From Acidobacteriaceae bacterium (GTDB lineage: Bacteria; Acidobacteriota; Terriglobia; Terriglobales; Acidobacteriaceae), in NCBI GenBank assembly GCA_003134815.1, contig PLCO01000063.1, positions 62,001 to 126,000 on the forward strand: a stretch of 64,000 nucleotides of DNA. Reading direction: 5' to 3'. Below are positions 39,033 to 47,711 of this stretch, in pieces. The notes under the pieces are model-generated. The model worked only from the letters and a program-made list of their open reading frames with translations, was not told where the DNA came from and made no database searches. Position 1 is the stretch's first letter. The number at the start of each line of letters is the position of its first letter. Both the position numbers and the translations under genes were made by a program.

Positions 39033-39224
39033 TCAACGGCTTTCGCGAAGGCGAGATTTGGTTCCGCTCTTTGTCGACTTACGCGCGCCATGACGGGCGC
39101 GAACGGCCGCAAATACTTCGTCCGCAGGAATCGCCCGGCCGGGATCAGCCTCAAGCTTGTCGTACGCGGCGATCACTTTTTCCCACCACAGCTTCTCCAG
39201 AGTCTCATCTTTAAGCATTTGCAT
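39033..39224 (-). CDS. Small protein, possible antitoxin-like, overlapping clc
   Basis: A 63-residue frame starting at ATG 39224 with GGAGG at four bases, overlapping the 3' end of the ClC gene by 14 bp. The product MLKDETLEKLWWEKVIAAYD followed by KLEADPGRAIPADEVFAAVRARHG is helical and has the AIPADEVxxxLRARH ending common in small addiction-module (RelB/ParD-like) proteins. No toxin gene follows. Either it is an orphan antitoxin or an unrelated regulator; I favour the former weakly. Confidence 0.6.
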   Translation of the reverse strand: MQMLKDETLEKLWWEKVIAAYDKLEADPGRAIPADEVFAAVRARHGARKSTKSGTKSRLRESR

Positions 39225-40683
39225 TGTCCTCCGTCTGCTCTTCCGCCACCGCGCCTCCCCCACCGGGATCGAACGGTTTGTTTTTCTGATTGAGATCGAT
39301 TCCGTCCTGCAACAGCAGCGCCTCGTACACCGAAGTGTGCCGCCAATGGCGCGCCAGCGCAAACGCAGTCATATTGGCGATCATCAACGGCAGCACCAAC
39401 CCGTATCCGCCCGTCATCTCGAAGATAATCAGAATCGAAGTCATCGGCGCGCGCACCGTGCCGGCAAATACCGCGCCCATTCCCACCACGGCGAAGGCCC
39501 CAATCGAATCCGCCGGATGATGGAACACCGTCACATCGAGATAGCCCACCGCGCCGCCCAGCATTCCGCCCATAAACAGAGCCGGTGCAAAGATGCCGCC
39601 CGATCCCCCACTCGAATACGACGTCACCGTCGCCGCCAACTTGAGAACGCACAACGCCGCCATCGCCGTTACCGGCACGTTGCCCAGCAGCGCCTGCGTC
39701 AGTGTGCTATACGGATTGCCCGCGATGCCGTTCACGTGAAAGAACTGGATCGCCACTACCGCCAACGCGCCCGTGGCCGCCGCTCCAGTGGCTGGCTGAA
39801 TCCACTTGGGAACCCGCTCGAGCCGCCTGTACCACAGGCGCAGCCAAAGCAGAAAATCGGTAAATGCCACTGACACAATCGCCGCCAGCAACCCGAGCAG
39901 CGCATACCAGACGAGCGACGATGCCATTGTGAGGGTGTACGTCTGCAACCGTGGAACCTGAAAAATCGGATTCGAGCCCAGAATGCTGTGCTCCACCACG
40001 GCTGCCAGCGCCGCGGCCACAATCACACCCGCGAGCATAGTCTGGTCGAGACTGCCGATCAGCTCCTCCAGCGTGAACGTCACTGCCGCAATCGGCGCGT
40101 TGAACGCAGCGGCAATGGCCGCCGCCATGCCCACCGATGTCATGCGCCGGCTATTCACCGGGCTCAGTCGCGCGATGCGCGCCAGAAAACTGCTCACGCC
40201 GGCACAAATCTGCACCGTCGGCCCTTCCACGCCCAGCGACGCTCCGCTCCCAAGTTGCAGCGCGCACAAAACAAACTTGCCCAACGTCTCCTTCAGCGTG
40301 ATCGTGCCGAAACGGAACGTGTAGGCCGTCTTTACCTGGGGGATGCCGCTGCCTGCCGCCGCTGGAACCCAATAGGTGAGCCCGAGCCCGGCGACGAGCC
40401 CGCCCAATGCCGGCGTAAGAATCGTCCACCAGATCCAGCTGTGCCCCGGAGCCCCCGTCGCGCGATCGATCAACAATGTGTACAGCCAGGCACAACTTAC
40501 ATGGAACGCTACCGCAGCCAGCCCGCACAATCCGCCGGCCACAATCGTGATCGCCAGCAACCGCTGCCGCTCGTTGGGCATGCGGCCCCTGAGCCATGCG
40601 AAAAAACGCGCAACGAGCCCCTCAATACCGACCCAGTATTTCAATGCAGGTGAAACCTCGCCGCAAAGAACATCGCACTTCAA
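39211..40683 (-). CDS. ClC-family chloride channel or transporter (copy 1)
   Basis: Membrane protein of 490 residues with the three ClC selectivity motifs: GSGIPQ, GVEGPTVQ (family GxEGP) and GSGGIFAPALFMGG, followed by VGMGAVFAGTVRAP and the late Tyr region. It has no CBS domains. Start ATG 40683 lies 13 bp after the second ClC gene, so both are cotranscribed. The first about 18 residues (MKCDVLCGEVSPALK) are encoded by a repeat that also occurs at 43087-43140, so the real start may be downstream. Cl-/H+ exchange or channel activity cannot be separated by eye. Confidence 0.9.
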   Translation of the reverse strand: MKCDVLCGEVSPALKYWVGIEGLVARFFAWLRGRMPNERQRLLAITIVAGGLCGLAAVAFHVSCAWLYTLLIDRATGAPGHSWIWWTILTPALGGLVAGLGLTYWVPAAAGSGIPQVKTAYTFRFGTITLKETLGKFVLCALQLGSGASLGVEGPTVQICAGVSSFLARIARLSPVNSRRMTSVGMAAAIAAAFNAPIAAVTFTLEELIGSLDQTMLAGVIVAAALAAVVEHSILGSNPIFQVPRLQTYTLTMASSLVWYALLGLLAAIVSVAFTDFLLWLRLWYRRLERVPKWIQPATGAAATGALAVVAIQFFHVNGIAGNPYSTLTQALLGNVPVTAMAALCVLKLAATVTSYSSGGSGGIFAPALFMGGMLGGAVGYLDVTVFHHPADSIGAFAVVGMGAVFAGTVRAPMTSILIIFEMTGGYGLVLPLMIANMTAFALARHWRHTSVYEALLLQDGIDLNQKNKPFDPGGGGAVAEEQTEDNANA

Positions 40684-40695
40684 GTATAGGTGAGC
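40640..40695. repeat. Dispersed 55-bp repeat at the clc1 5' end (copy A)
   Basis: About 85 percent of bases match the segment 43087-43140. Common parts are TTCAAT, GAAACCTC, AAGAACATCGCA and TTCAAGTAT. In this copy it overlaps the first codons of the ClC gene. Confidence 0.75.
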
Positions 40696-40696
40696 C

Positions 40697-42517
40697 TTAT
40701 GTTCCCCGCCGCCCGAACGGCAGCCTGATGTGCAGTACGCGTTCGCGAGCGCGTTCTTCGCTCAGATTCTGCGATCGTGCGCGCAGAAGACCGTCAAGAG
40801 AGATCATGCCTACCAGCCTCCGGTCCGACTGTGGATCGAGAACCGGAAGACGCGTGAACCCAGACTCTGCCATGCGATGCACAACCACTCGAAGCGGTTC
40901 GTCGGCATATGCCACCACCGTATCCTTCACCGCAATGTCCGCCAGATTCAAGGACCCTGCCATGCCGGGCGCCTGATCGAACAGCTCGGTGAGCCTGGTG
41001 CGAGTGAGCACTCCCAGCAACTCCCCTTTGCCATCGATCACCGGAAACAGGTATTGGCCCCGTGGGCGCTCGGGGCTGCGAATGAGTTCGCGCGCATCGT
41101 CCACAGTCGCATCGCCGGGCAGCGCAACTACGTTTGTGGCCATGACCTCCTTCACAAAAAGAATCTCGAACGGATCGAGCGAGTACTCACGGCTCAAATG
41201 ATATCCGCGGCGCGAAATTTTCTCGGTCAGGATGGAACGCTTGAGCGTAAGCACGGTGAAGAGATGGGCAAGAAAGCACGCCACCATCAGCGGCAGAAGC
41301 ATGTTGATGTCATGCGTCAATTCAAGGGCAAACACGATGCCGGTGAACGGCGAGCGCATGGTGCCGCCGAGGATAGCCCCCATTCCCACCAGCGCCCAGA
41401 ATCCGGCCCCGAAGTGGGGCAGGAACATGCCTTCGATCCCTCCCAGCGCCGCCCCCATCATCAGCAACGGCGCAAGTACGCCGCCCGAGGTTCCCGAGCC
41501 CAGCGAGATCATCCAGATTGCCGACTTGACGAGAAGAACCCCCAAAAGAATCTTCAACGCCACATCGCCCTGAATCAGCGCGGCGATGGTGTCATAGCCA
41601 ACGCCCAGCGCCTGCGGAAAGATCAAGCCCCCGATTCCAACGAACAGGCCGCCAATCGCCGGCCACCACATCCAGTGAATGGGAAGCTTCTTGAAAAGAT
41701 CTTCCGTCGCGTAAACGCCCAGGGTCAACAGCGCCGAAAGCGCGCCCGCGGCGATTCCGGCAAGAACGCAGCCTGCCAATCCAACAGGGCCGATGAACAC
41801 AGGATGGGGAGACACGGGAAAGAGCGGTCCCAAGCCGAGAATGTAACGGCGAACGGCGCATGCCGTGGCGCTTGCCAGCGCGACCGGGATCGCGCTCCGC
41901 GGCTTCCACTCAAACAGCAACAGCTCTACCGCGAGCATCACCGATGCCAGCGGCGCGGCAAATGTCGCAGACATTCCCGCCGCGGCTCCCGCCACCAGCA
42001 GCGTCCTGCGCTCCATGCTCGTCAAATGGAAAAACTGGGCGATCATCGAGCCGAATGCCCCGCCGGTCATGATGATCGGCCCCTCTGCGCCAAATGGCCC
42101 GCCCGATCCTATCGAAATTGCCGCCGAAAGCGGTTTGAGGATGGCGAGCCGCGGGCGAACCCGGCTGCCGTTCATCAGAATCGATTCGATGGCCTCCGGG
42201 ATTCCGTGCCCGCGTATCTGTTCTGAGCCGTAACGCGCCATGAGCCCCACGATCAGAGAGCCGGCGACGGGCACCAGGATCGCGTAAACCCCAAGATGAT
42301 TCCCGGCCGGTGAAACAAATGCAGTGCTGATTCGCTGGTAGTAAAAGATATTGGTAAACAACCCGATGAGGCGAAGCAAAAACCATGCGACACATGCGCC
42401 CAGTGCGCCGATCAGTATCGCCATCATCGAGATTGGGATCACTCGAACCGTCGTCGTAAAATCGCCAAGCTCCTCGAATGTTGAGCCGCGGTGTTTGTCG
42501 GCAGCGGGTTGAGTCAT
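40697..42517 (-). CDS. ClC-family chloride transporter with CBS domains (copy 2)
   Basis: Protein of 606 residues. The ClC core has GHGIPEAIES (position of GSGIP), GPFGAEGPIIMTGG, and GSGTSGGVLAPLLMMG. After the last helix two CBS domains follow (about 440-590: MATNVVALPGDATVDDARELI and IAVKDTVVAYADEPLRVVVH), which in relatives bind nucleotides and gate the pore. It starts inside the MarR stop (ATGA). Together with copy 1 it forms a two-ClC operon controlled by its own MarR-type regulator. Confidence 0.93.
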   Translation of the reverse strand: MTQPAADKHRGSTFEELGDFTTTVRVIPISMMAILIGALGACVAWFLLRLIGLFTNIFYYQRISTAFVSPAGNHLGVYAILVPVAGSLIVGLMARYGSEQIRGHGIPEAIESILMNGSRVRPRLAILKPLSAAISIGSGGPFGAEGPIIMTGGAFGSMIAQFFHLTSMERRTLLVAGAAAGMSATFAAPLASVMLAVELLLFEWKPRSAIPVALASATACAVRRYILGLGPLFPVSPHPVFIGPVGLAGCVLAGIAAGALSALLTLGVYATEDLFKKLPIHWMWWPAIGGLFVGIGGLIFPQALGVGYDTIAALIQGDVALKILLGVLLVKSAIWMISLGSGTSGGVLAPLLMMGAALGGIEGMFLPHFGAGFWALVGMGAILGGTMRSPFTGIVFALELTHDINMLLPLMVACFLAHLFTVLTLKRSILTEKISRRGYHLSREYSLDPFEILFVKEVMATNVVALPGDATVDDARELIRSPERPRGQYLFPVIDGKGELLGVLTRTRLTELFDQAPGMAGSLNLADIAVKDTVVAYADEPLRVVVHRMAESGFTRLPVLDPQSDRRLVGMISLDGLLRARSQNLSEERARERVLHIRLPFGRRGT

Positions 42518-42990
42518 GGTGCGTCCTTCCCCGCCTCTCCTGAGGCGGCCAAAAGCCTTTGAAGCGAGTCGGAAAGGGCCATGCCTTCAACCTGTAGTTG
42601 AGGCCAAATGGAAACGGTGAGCCGGCGCAGCCAATCCTCGCCGCGCGGAGTCAGGTGCAACAGGACCTCGCGCCGGTCCTTTTCGCCGTGCCGCCGCGCC
42701 ACTGCTCCCTGTTTCTCCAGCCGGTCGATCAGCTCCACTGTGCTGTGGTGGCGCAGGCACAGCCGATCCGAAATCGTTCTCACTGTAGGCCGTGCGCCTT
42801 TCGGCAAACCCCTGATAGCGAGCAGAAGCTGATGCCGCTGTGGCTCCAGGCCATGTGACCGTGCAGCCTCTTCGGCAAAGTGCAGAAACTGCCGGATCCG
42901 GAAACGAAACTCGGCAAGCGTGCGGTAGTCGGCCACGGAAACATCCCTTCGCCGCGCGCTGGATTTGGCTGACCGAATGCTTTTGCTCAT
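42514..42990 (-). CDS. MarR-family transcriptional regulator
   Basis: Winged-helix regulator of 158 residues from ATG 42990 (a GTG at 43023 would add 11). The family core is HQLLLAIRGLPKGARPTVRTISDRLCLRHHSTVELIDRLEKQGAVARR with the wing EKDRREVLLHLTPRGEDWL (partly quoted). First gene of the ClC operon and overlapping copy 2 by 4 bp; a role in sensing acid or chloride and repressing the operon is inferred from context only. Confidence 0.92.
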   Translation of the reverse strand: MSKSIRSAKSSARRRDVSVADYRTLAEFRFRIRQFLHFAEEAARSHGLEPQRHQLLLAIRGLPKGARPTVRTISDRLCLRHHSTVELIDRLEKQGAVARRHGEKDRREVLLHLTPRGEDWLRRLTVSIWPQLQVEGMALSDSLQRLLAASGEAGKDAP

Positions 42991-43086
42991 GTTCAATGCC
43001 CTGCCTAAAATATATCGTATCACGACCTACTTTCTCGCCCATTCCGCAAAAACCTGGCAAACATTCCTTCAATGCCGGCTTAGCTT

Positions 43087-43140
43087 TTCAATTTGGGGGA
43101 AACCTCATCAGGAAGAACATCGCATTTCAAGTATGGGAGC
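43087..43140. repeat. Dispersed 55-bp repeat upstream of marR (copy B)
   Basis: Matches 40640-40695, reading TTCAATTTGGGGG, GAAACCTC, AAGAACATCGCA, TTCAAGTAT. It lies about 100 bp upstream of the MarR start. Confidence 0.75.
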
Positions 43141-43235
43141 AAACTCGCGCGCGATTCTGGGACCGCAACATGGCCGTCACCCGCACAATAGTTTCGGTTT
43201 CGATTTTTCGGCGAATCAAACCTTGCCTTACATTC

Positions 43236-43255
43236 ATGTAATCTATGGATTACAT
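43236..43255. promoter_or_regulatory. 20-bp palindromic operator
   Basis: ATGTAATC-TATG-GATTACAT: two perfect 8-bp arms around a 4-bp spacer. It ends 23 bp before the start of the antidote gene and is probably bound by its product. Confidence 0.7.
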
Positions 43256-43278
43256 CATAAGAATAATGGAGCGATGAG

Positions 43279-43569
43279 ATGGGAATCAAAACCAAGCCCT
43301 ACGACGCAGCCGAATTCCTCACCGATCCCGAAACGATCGCCGCCTATCTGACAGAGGCGCTGGAGAGCGACGATCCGCGTTACATTGCCAAGGCGCTTGG
43401 CGCCGTGGCGCGGGCGCGGGGCGGAATGGCCCAACTTGCGCGCGAGACCGGCGTCACCCGCGAATCTCTTTACCGCGCGCTCAGCGAGACCGGCAACCCG
43501 GAGTTGGGCACAACGCTAAAGGTCATGCGCGCGCTCGGCGTCCGGCTCACTGCCTCAATCACGGCCTGA
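43279..43569 (+). CDS. HigA/antidote-like DNA-binding protein without neighbouring toxin
   Basis: Protein of 96 residues of the probable addiction-module antidote family: PYDAAEFLTDPETIAAYLTEAL then a helix-turn-helix AQLARETGVTRESLYRALSETGNPELGTTLKVMRALGVRL. In most genomes this gene follows a small RelE-like toxin gene; here the sequence between 43140 and 43278 has no such frame. The family's autoregulation fits the palindrome just upstream. Either the toxin was lost or the protein regulates something else. Confidence 0.9.
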   Translation: MGIKTKPYDAAEFLTDPETIAAYLTEALESDDPRYIAKALGAVARARGGMAQLARETGVTRESLYRALSETGNPELGTTLKVMRALGVRLTASITA

Positions 43570-43792
43570 TCTTTCCCGATCTTGCGCAGTGGGTACAAAT
43601 TTTCCTTCCACTTGAACCCGAAATCGCGCTAGAATTTTCTTGTCATCATGGACCGCCGCTTCTACATTGCCGGCTCGCCCCTCCTCAGGCGCTTTCGCCA
43701 CGGCCGCCCCGACCGCGGGCGCTGACTTTCCGCGTTGAGTAATCTGTTACCGAAGAGCTTTTTGTCGTGTCCGATTTTCCGGTGCCGGCGAA
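43570..43792. other. Intergenic region, no clear gene
   Basis: A 25-codon Arg-rich frame at 43648-43725 (MDRRFYIAGSPLLRR...) is visible but lacks a ribosome-binding site; I do not call it. The acnA promoter is expected here or upstream. Confidence 0.35.
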
Positions 43793-43863
43793 CTAGCTCC
43801 GCCAGCTCCGCTAACTCCGCTCGTTTTCTAACTCCGCTAGCTCCGCTAACACCGCTAGCTCCG
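43793..43863. repeat. 9-bp repeat array directly before the acnA ribosome-binding site
   Basis: CTAGCTCCG, CCAGCTCCG, CTAACTCCG, an 8-base interruption, CTAACTCCG, CTAGCTCCG, CTAACACCG, CTAGCTCCG in 9-bp register. The acnA ribosome-binding site (AGAGGA) follows directly. Confidence 0.9.
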
Positions 43864-43879
43864 CTGAGAGGATTTCCCA

Positions 43880-46723
43880 ATGAACAGCTTCTCGTCGAAA
43901 GCCGTGCTCACCTCCGGCAGCCGCTCCTACACCATCTATCGCCTCCCTGCCCTCAGCGCCCGCGGCTCCAATGGCGCCCGCGGCTTTGACCTCGCGCGCC
44001 TTCCCTTCAGCCTCAAAATCCTGCTCGAAAATCTGCTCCGCCGCGAAGACGGCGTCAACGTCACCGCTGCCGACATCGAGTTCCTCGCCAACTGGGACGC
44101 GAAGGCCGAGCCATCCCGCGAAATCGCCTACATGCCTGCCCGTGTCCTCATGCAGGACTTCACCGGCGTCCCCGCCGTCGTCGATCTCGCCGCCATGCGC
44201 GACGCCATCAAGACCCTCGGCGGCGATCCCGAGCGCGTCAATCCACTCGCGCCCGCCGAGCTCGTCATCGACCACTCAGTCCAGGTGGATGAATACGGCA
44301 CGCCCGCGGCCTACGAGGCCAACTCGCTCCTCGAGTTCCAGCGCAACCGCGAGCGCTACGCCTTCCTCAAGTGGGGCCAGTCCGCATTTCGCAACTTCTC
44401 CGCAGTCCCGCCCGGTATGGGAATCTGTCACCAGGTCAATCTCGAATACCTCGCCCGCGTCGTCTTCACCGCCGAAATCAACGGCGAGCTAACCGCGTAT
44501 CCTGACACGCTCGTCGGCACTGACTCGCACACCACCATGATCAACGGACTCGGTGTCCTCGGCTGGGGCGTCGGCGGAATCGAAGCCGAGGCTGCAATGC
44601 TCGGCCAGCCCGTATCCATGCTCATCCCGCAAGTCGTCGGCTACAAGCTCATCGGAAAATTGCGTGAGGGCGCAACGGCCACCGATCTCGTCCTCACCGT
44701 CACTCAAGCGTTGCGCAAGCTCGGCGTCGTCGGCAAATTCGTAGAGTTTTATGGACCTGGAATAACCGAGCTCCCGCTCGCCGACCGCGCCACCATCGGC
44801 AACATGGCCCCCGAATACGGCGCAACCTGCGGCATCTTCCCCGTCGATGCGGAAACTCTCCGCTACCTGCGCCTCACCGGCCGCAGCGAAGAGCAAATCA
44901 AACTCGTCGAGGCGTATTACAAAGAACAAGGTCTCTTCCACACCGCTGGCGCGCCCGAGGCAGACTACTCGCAGACCCTAGAGCTTAACCTCGGCGACGT
45001 CGAGCCCAGCGTCGCCGGACCCCGTCGCCCGCAAGATCGTGTACTGCTCAAAGACGCAGCTGCGAGCTTCGCGCAGCAACTGCCGTCGCTCCTCTCGCCC
45101 ACCGCCAAGCCGCTCGGCACGCGCACCGCAGCCGCATGGCAGCGTGACACCATCACCGACACCGCCATCGGTGTTGAAGACAACGAAGGCCCAGACAAGT
45201 CCTCTGACACTTCCTCGGCCACGCAGTCCGTCGCTGTTCAGGTCGCCTCAACAGTTAAAGCCCGCTTCGGCGTCGATCCCGACCAGTATCTCGACCACGG
45301 CTCCGTCGTCATCGCCGCCATCACCAGTTGTACCAACACGTCGAATCCATCCGTAATGATCGCCGCCGGCTTGCTCGCCAAAAAAGCCGTCGAAAAAGGC
45401 CTCACCGTTCCGCCGTGGGTCAAGACTTCGCTCGCTCCCGGCTCGCGCGTCGTCACCGATTACTACAACAAGGCTGGCCTGCTTCCGTACCTCAACAAGT
45501 TGCGATTCAACGTGGTCGGCTACGGCTGCACTACCTGCATTGGCAACTCAGGCCCTCTTCCCGCCGACGTTTCCAAATCCATCGAGGACCACGGCCTCGT
45601 CGCCGTCAGCGTTCTCAGTGGCAATCGCAACTTCGAGGGTCGCGTCAACGTCGATGTCCGCGCAAATTACTTAATGTCGCCGCCGCTCGTCGTCGCCTTC
45701 GCGCTCGCCGGAAAAATCGGCCACAACTTCGACGCCGATCCTTTGGGAAAAGATCCATCGGGCAATCCTGTCTACCTGCGCGACATCTGGCCCACGCAGG
45801 CCGAAGTTTCCGCCTCCATCGAGCGCGCCGTTTCAAGCGAAGGCTTCCGCAAGGAATACGCCACCGTGACTGATGGCGACGCCAGTTGGCAGGGCCTCAG
45901 CTTCCCCTTGGGCGACGTCTACCAGTGGGAGCCGGACTCGACCTACATTCGCCAGGCGCCCTACTTCGACGGAATGACCATGACCCCCGCGCCCGTTACC
46001 GACATCGCTGGCGCGCGGGTTCTCGCTGTCCTCGGCGACTCGGTCACCACCGATCACATCTCGCCCGCGGGCTCCATCAAATCCAACGGTCCCGCCGGCC
46101 AGTATTTATCCGCCCACGGCGTCAAGCCGCCCGACTTCAACTCCTATGGCTCGCGCCGCGGCAATCACGAGGTCATGGTGCGCGGGACTTTTGCGAATGT
46201 CCGCCTGCGCAACAAGCTCGCGCCCGGCACCGAAGGCGGCGTTACTCGCCTGCTCCCTGAAGGCGAGCAGACGTCCATCTTCGACGCTAGCGTGAAATAC
46301 GCCGAGCGCGGTGTCCCGCTCATCATCCTCGCCGGAAAAGAATACGGCTCCGGCTCTTCGCGCGACTGGGCGGCCAAGGGACCAAAGCTCCTCGGCGTTC
46401 GCGCCGTCATCGCCGAAAGCTTCGAGCGCATTCACCGCTCGAACCTCGTCGGCATGGGCATTCTGCCGCTGCAATTCGAAGCGGGCCACAACGCCGAAAC
46501 ACTCGGCCTCACCGGCGAAGAAGTCTACGACTTCCCTGGCCTGACCGCGCTCCTCAAAGACCGCCTCGCCAACGGCCGCACTTTACGCGTCAAAGCCACC
46601 AGCAACGACGGCGCGTCAAAGCTGATCGACACAACCATCCGCATCGACACGCCTCAGGAGATCGAATACTACGAACACGGCGGAATCCTGCAATACGTCT
46701 TGCGCCAGCTCGCCGCGAAATAG
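43880..46723 (+). CDS. acnA: Aconitate hydratase
   Basis: TCA-cycle enzyme converting citrate to isocitrate with a [4Fe-4S] cluster, 947 residues, of the AcnA/IRP type. Landmarks are DSHTTMINGLGVLGWGVGG, the first ligand Cys in SCTNTSNPSVMIAAGLLA, the Cys pair in GYGCTTCIGNSGPLP, and late SRDWAAKGPKLLGVRAVIAESFERIHRSNLVGMGILPLQF (partly quoted). A loop of about 60 residues around 385-445 (AAWQRDTITDTAIGVEDNEG) is longer than usual. Start ATG 43880 with AGAGGA at eight bases. Followed by a strong terminator hairpin. Confidence 0.97.
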   Translation: MNSFSSKAVLTSGSRSYTIYRLPALSARGSNGARGFDLARLPFSLKILLENLLRREDGVNVTAADIEFLANWDAKAEPSREIAYMPARVLMQDFTGVPAVVDLAAMRDAIKTLGGDPERVNPLAPAELVIDHSVQVDEYGTPAAYEANSLLEFQRNRERYAFLKWGQSAFRNFSAVPPGMGICHQVNLEYLARVVFTAEINGELTAYPDTLVGTDSHTTMINGLGVLGWGVGGIEAEAAMLGQPVSMLIPQVVGYKLIGKLREGATATDLVLTVTQALRKLGVVGKFVEFYGPGITELPLADRATIGNMAPEYGATCGIFPVDAETLRYLRLTGRSEEQIKLVEAYYKEQGLFHTAGAPEADYSQTLELNLGDVEPSVAGPRRPQDRVLLKDAAASFAQQLPSLLSPTAKPLGTRTAAAWQRDTITDTAIGVEDNEGPDKSSDTSSATQSVAVQVASTVKARFGVDPDQYLDHGSVVIAAITSCTNTSNPSVMIAAGLLAKKAVEKGLTVPPWVKTSLAPGSRVVTDYYNKAGLLPYLNKLRFNVVGYGCTTCIGNSGPLPADVSKSIEDHGLVAVSVLSGNRNFEGRVNVDVRANYLMSPPLVVAFALAGKIGHNFDADPLGKDPSGNPVYLRDIWPTQAEVSASIERAVSSEGFRKEYATVTDGDASWQGLSFPLGDVYQWEPDSTYIRQAPYFDGMTMTPAPVTDIAGARVLAVLGDSVTTDHISPAGSIKSNGPAGQYLSAHGVKPPDFNSYGSRRGNHEVMVRGTFANVRLRNKLAPGTEGGVTRLLPEGEQTSIFDASVKYAERGVPLIILAGKEYGSGSSRDWAAKGPKLLGVRAVIAESFERIHRSNLVGMGILPLQFEAGHNAETLGLTGEEVYDFPGLTALLKDRLANGRTLRVKATSNDGASKLIDTTIRIDTPQEIEYYEHGGILQYVLRQLAAK

Positions 46724-46743
46724 CTCTAATCAATCCAGAAACT

Positions 46744-46790
46744 GGGTGCCCCATATCCCTCCGCCGCGACCGGAGGGACATGGGATACCC
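46744..46790. terminator. Intrinsic terminator after acnA
   Basis: GGGTGCCCCATATCCCTCCG pairs with CGGAGGGACATGGGATACCC at 17 of 20 positions around a 7-base loop. It lies between convergent acnA and the DUF309 gene and belongs to a family of GGGTGCCCC hairpins also seen near 53065 and 55684. Confidence 0.85.
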
Positions 46791-46809
46791 TTCCCTCTTC
46801 GCACTGTCG

Positions 46810-47163
46810 TCAACCAATCCGCGGAACCGGAAGTTCCATCGACAGCTCGCCGCGATCGAGCACCCGCAACCACCCGCGCACGCTCTGGCGAACGCCCTCG
46901 ACTTCAATCCCTCCATAAGCCGCGGGAAACGGTTCAAGCCGCCGCAACGCTGCGCGCAACAGCGAAGCTGTCCCGCGAAAATTCTTCCGCTGAAAGTGGT
47001 GAAACGCCGCCGTTATCTGAATCAGCGCCTGCAGAAAAGTCTTCTCCGGCTCATCACAATTGAGCCAGACGCTCTCCCAGTGCTCATGCGCCTCAAAATA
47101 TTCGCCGCTCTTGTAGCAATGCAGGCCTTCGGCCAGCGGTCCGCAGCTCCAGTCAAGTGACAT
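46810..47163 (-). CDS. DUF309 protein
   Basis: Helical protein of 117 residues from ATG 47163. The family signature is LAEGLHCYKSGEYFEAHEHWESVW followed by LQALIQITAAFHHF. An earlier in-frame ATG at 47253 would overlap the upstream gene and add unrelated residues. Function of the family is unknown. Confidence 0.88.
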   Translation of the reverse strand: MSLDWSCGPLAEGLHCYKSGEYFEAHEHWESVWLNCDEPEKTFLQALIQITAAFHHFQRKNFRGTASLLRAALRRLEPFPAAYGGIEVEGVRQSVRGWLRVLDRGELSMELPVPRIG

Positions 47164-47200
47164 CAGATCTTTCGGTATTAATATAGCCGGCGAAATGGAA

Positions 47201-47557
47201 TTAGCGGATAATGTCCTGATCTGCGGCAAGTCCGGAATATGGGAAGAGTTCATCCCAACGAGGGAGCAGGTCCGCTAGTTTCCATCTTCGGCTGCATTTG
47301 GGGTTGGGGCAGACGTAGTAATAATTACGGTACTTTTCTTCCCCTTGGCTGACTTGAAGCAATTCCCCGCAATATTCACAATTTAGATCGGGCAATTCCT
47401 CGCGCGTTACATGATCGGATTGAGTCCGGCATTTTAGACACACGCAGCCAATCATTCCGCCTTGTCTGCTCTGAATCAGAAGGGCTTTTGTGCCGCTACA
47501 CTTTGGGTCGCGACACGATGATCGGCCACGTCTATAAAGAAAGCGGCGAGTGTTCAT
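47201..47557 (-). CDS. Zinc-ribbon protein, unknown
   Basis: Basic protein of 118 residues with three Cys-x2-Cys-like knuckles: CVCLKC, CEYCG and CPNPKC, plus CRDPKC near the N-terminus, so it may bind two zinc ions. The pattern YVCPNPKCSRRWKLADLLPRWDELF resembles zinc ribbons in small nucleic-acid-binding proteins. The stretch is lower in GC than its neighbours, hinting at transfer. Family not recognised. Lies 37 bp upstream of the DUF309 gene on the same strand. Confidence 0.65.
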   Translation of the reverse strand: MNTRRFLYRRGRSSCRDPKCSGTKALLIQSRQGGMIGCVCLKCRTQSDHVTREELPDLNCEYCGELLQVSQGEEKYRNYYYVCPNPKCSRRWKLADLLPRWDELFPYSGLAADQDIIR

Positions 47558-47683
47558 CCAATCTCCATCTTAACGCCGCAGAATCCACTAACCTTTTCGG
47601 CCAGTTGTTCCATCTGTAACTATTTCTCGCTCGCGTTTAGCTCTCGTAACCTTCGCCCCAATCAATCGCTCCACACCGTTAAG

Positions 47684-47711
47684 CTGACAACTGACCACTG
47701 AGAACTGACAA
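47684..47711. repeat. Four-unit 7-bp array flush with the zapA stop
   Basis: CTGACAA, CTGACCA, CTGAGAA, CTGACAA in register; the zapA stop codon begins at 47712 with no gap. Confidence 0.9.

Noticed and set aside
43648-43725. 25-residue Arg-rich frame before acnA
   Set aside because: No ribosome-binding site and the composition follows the local GC-rich DNA.
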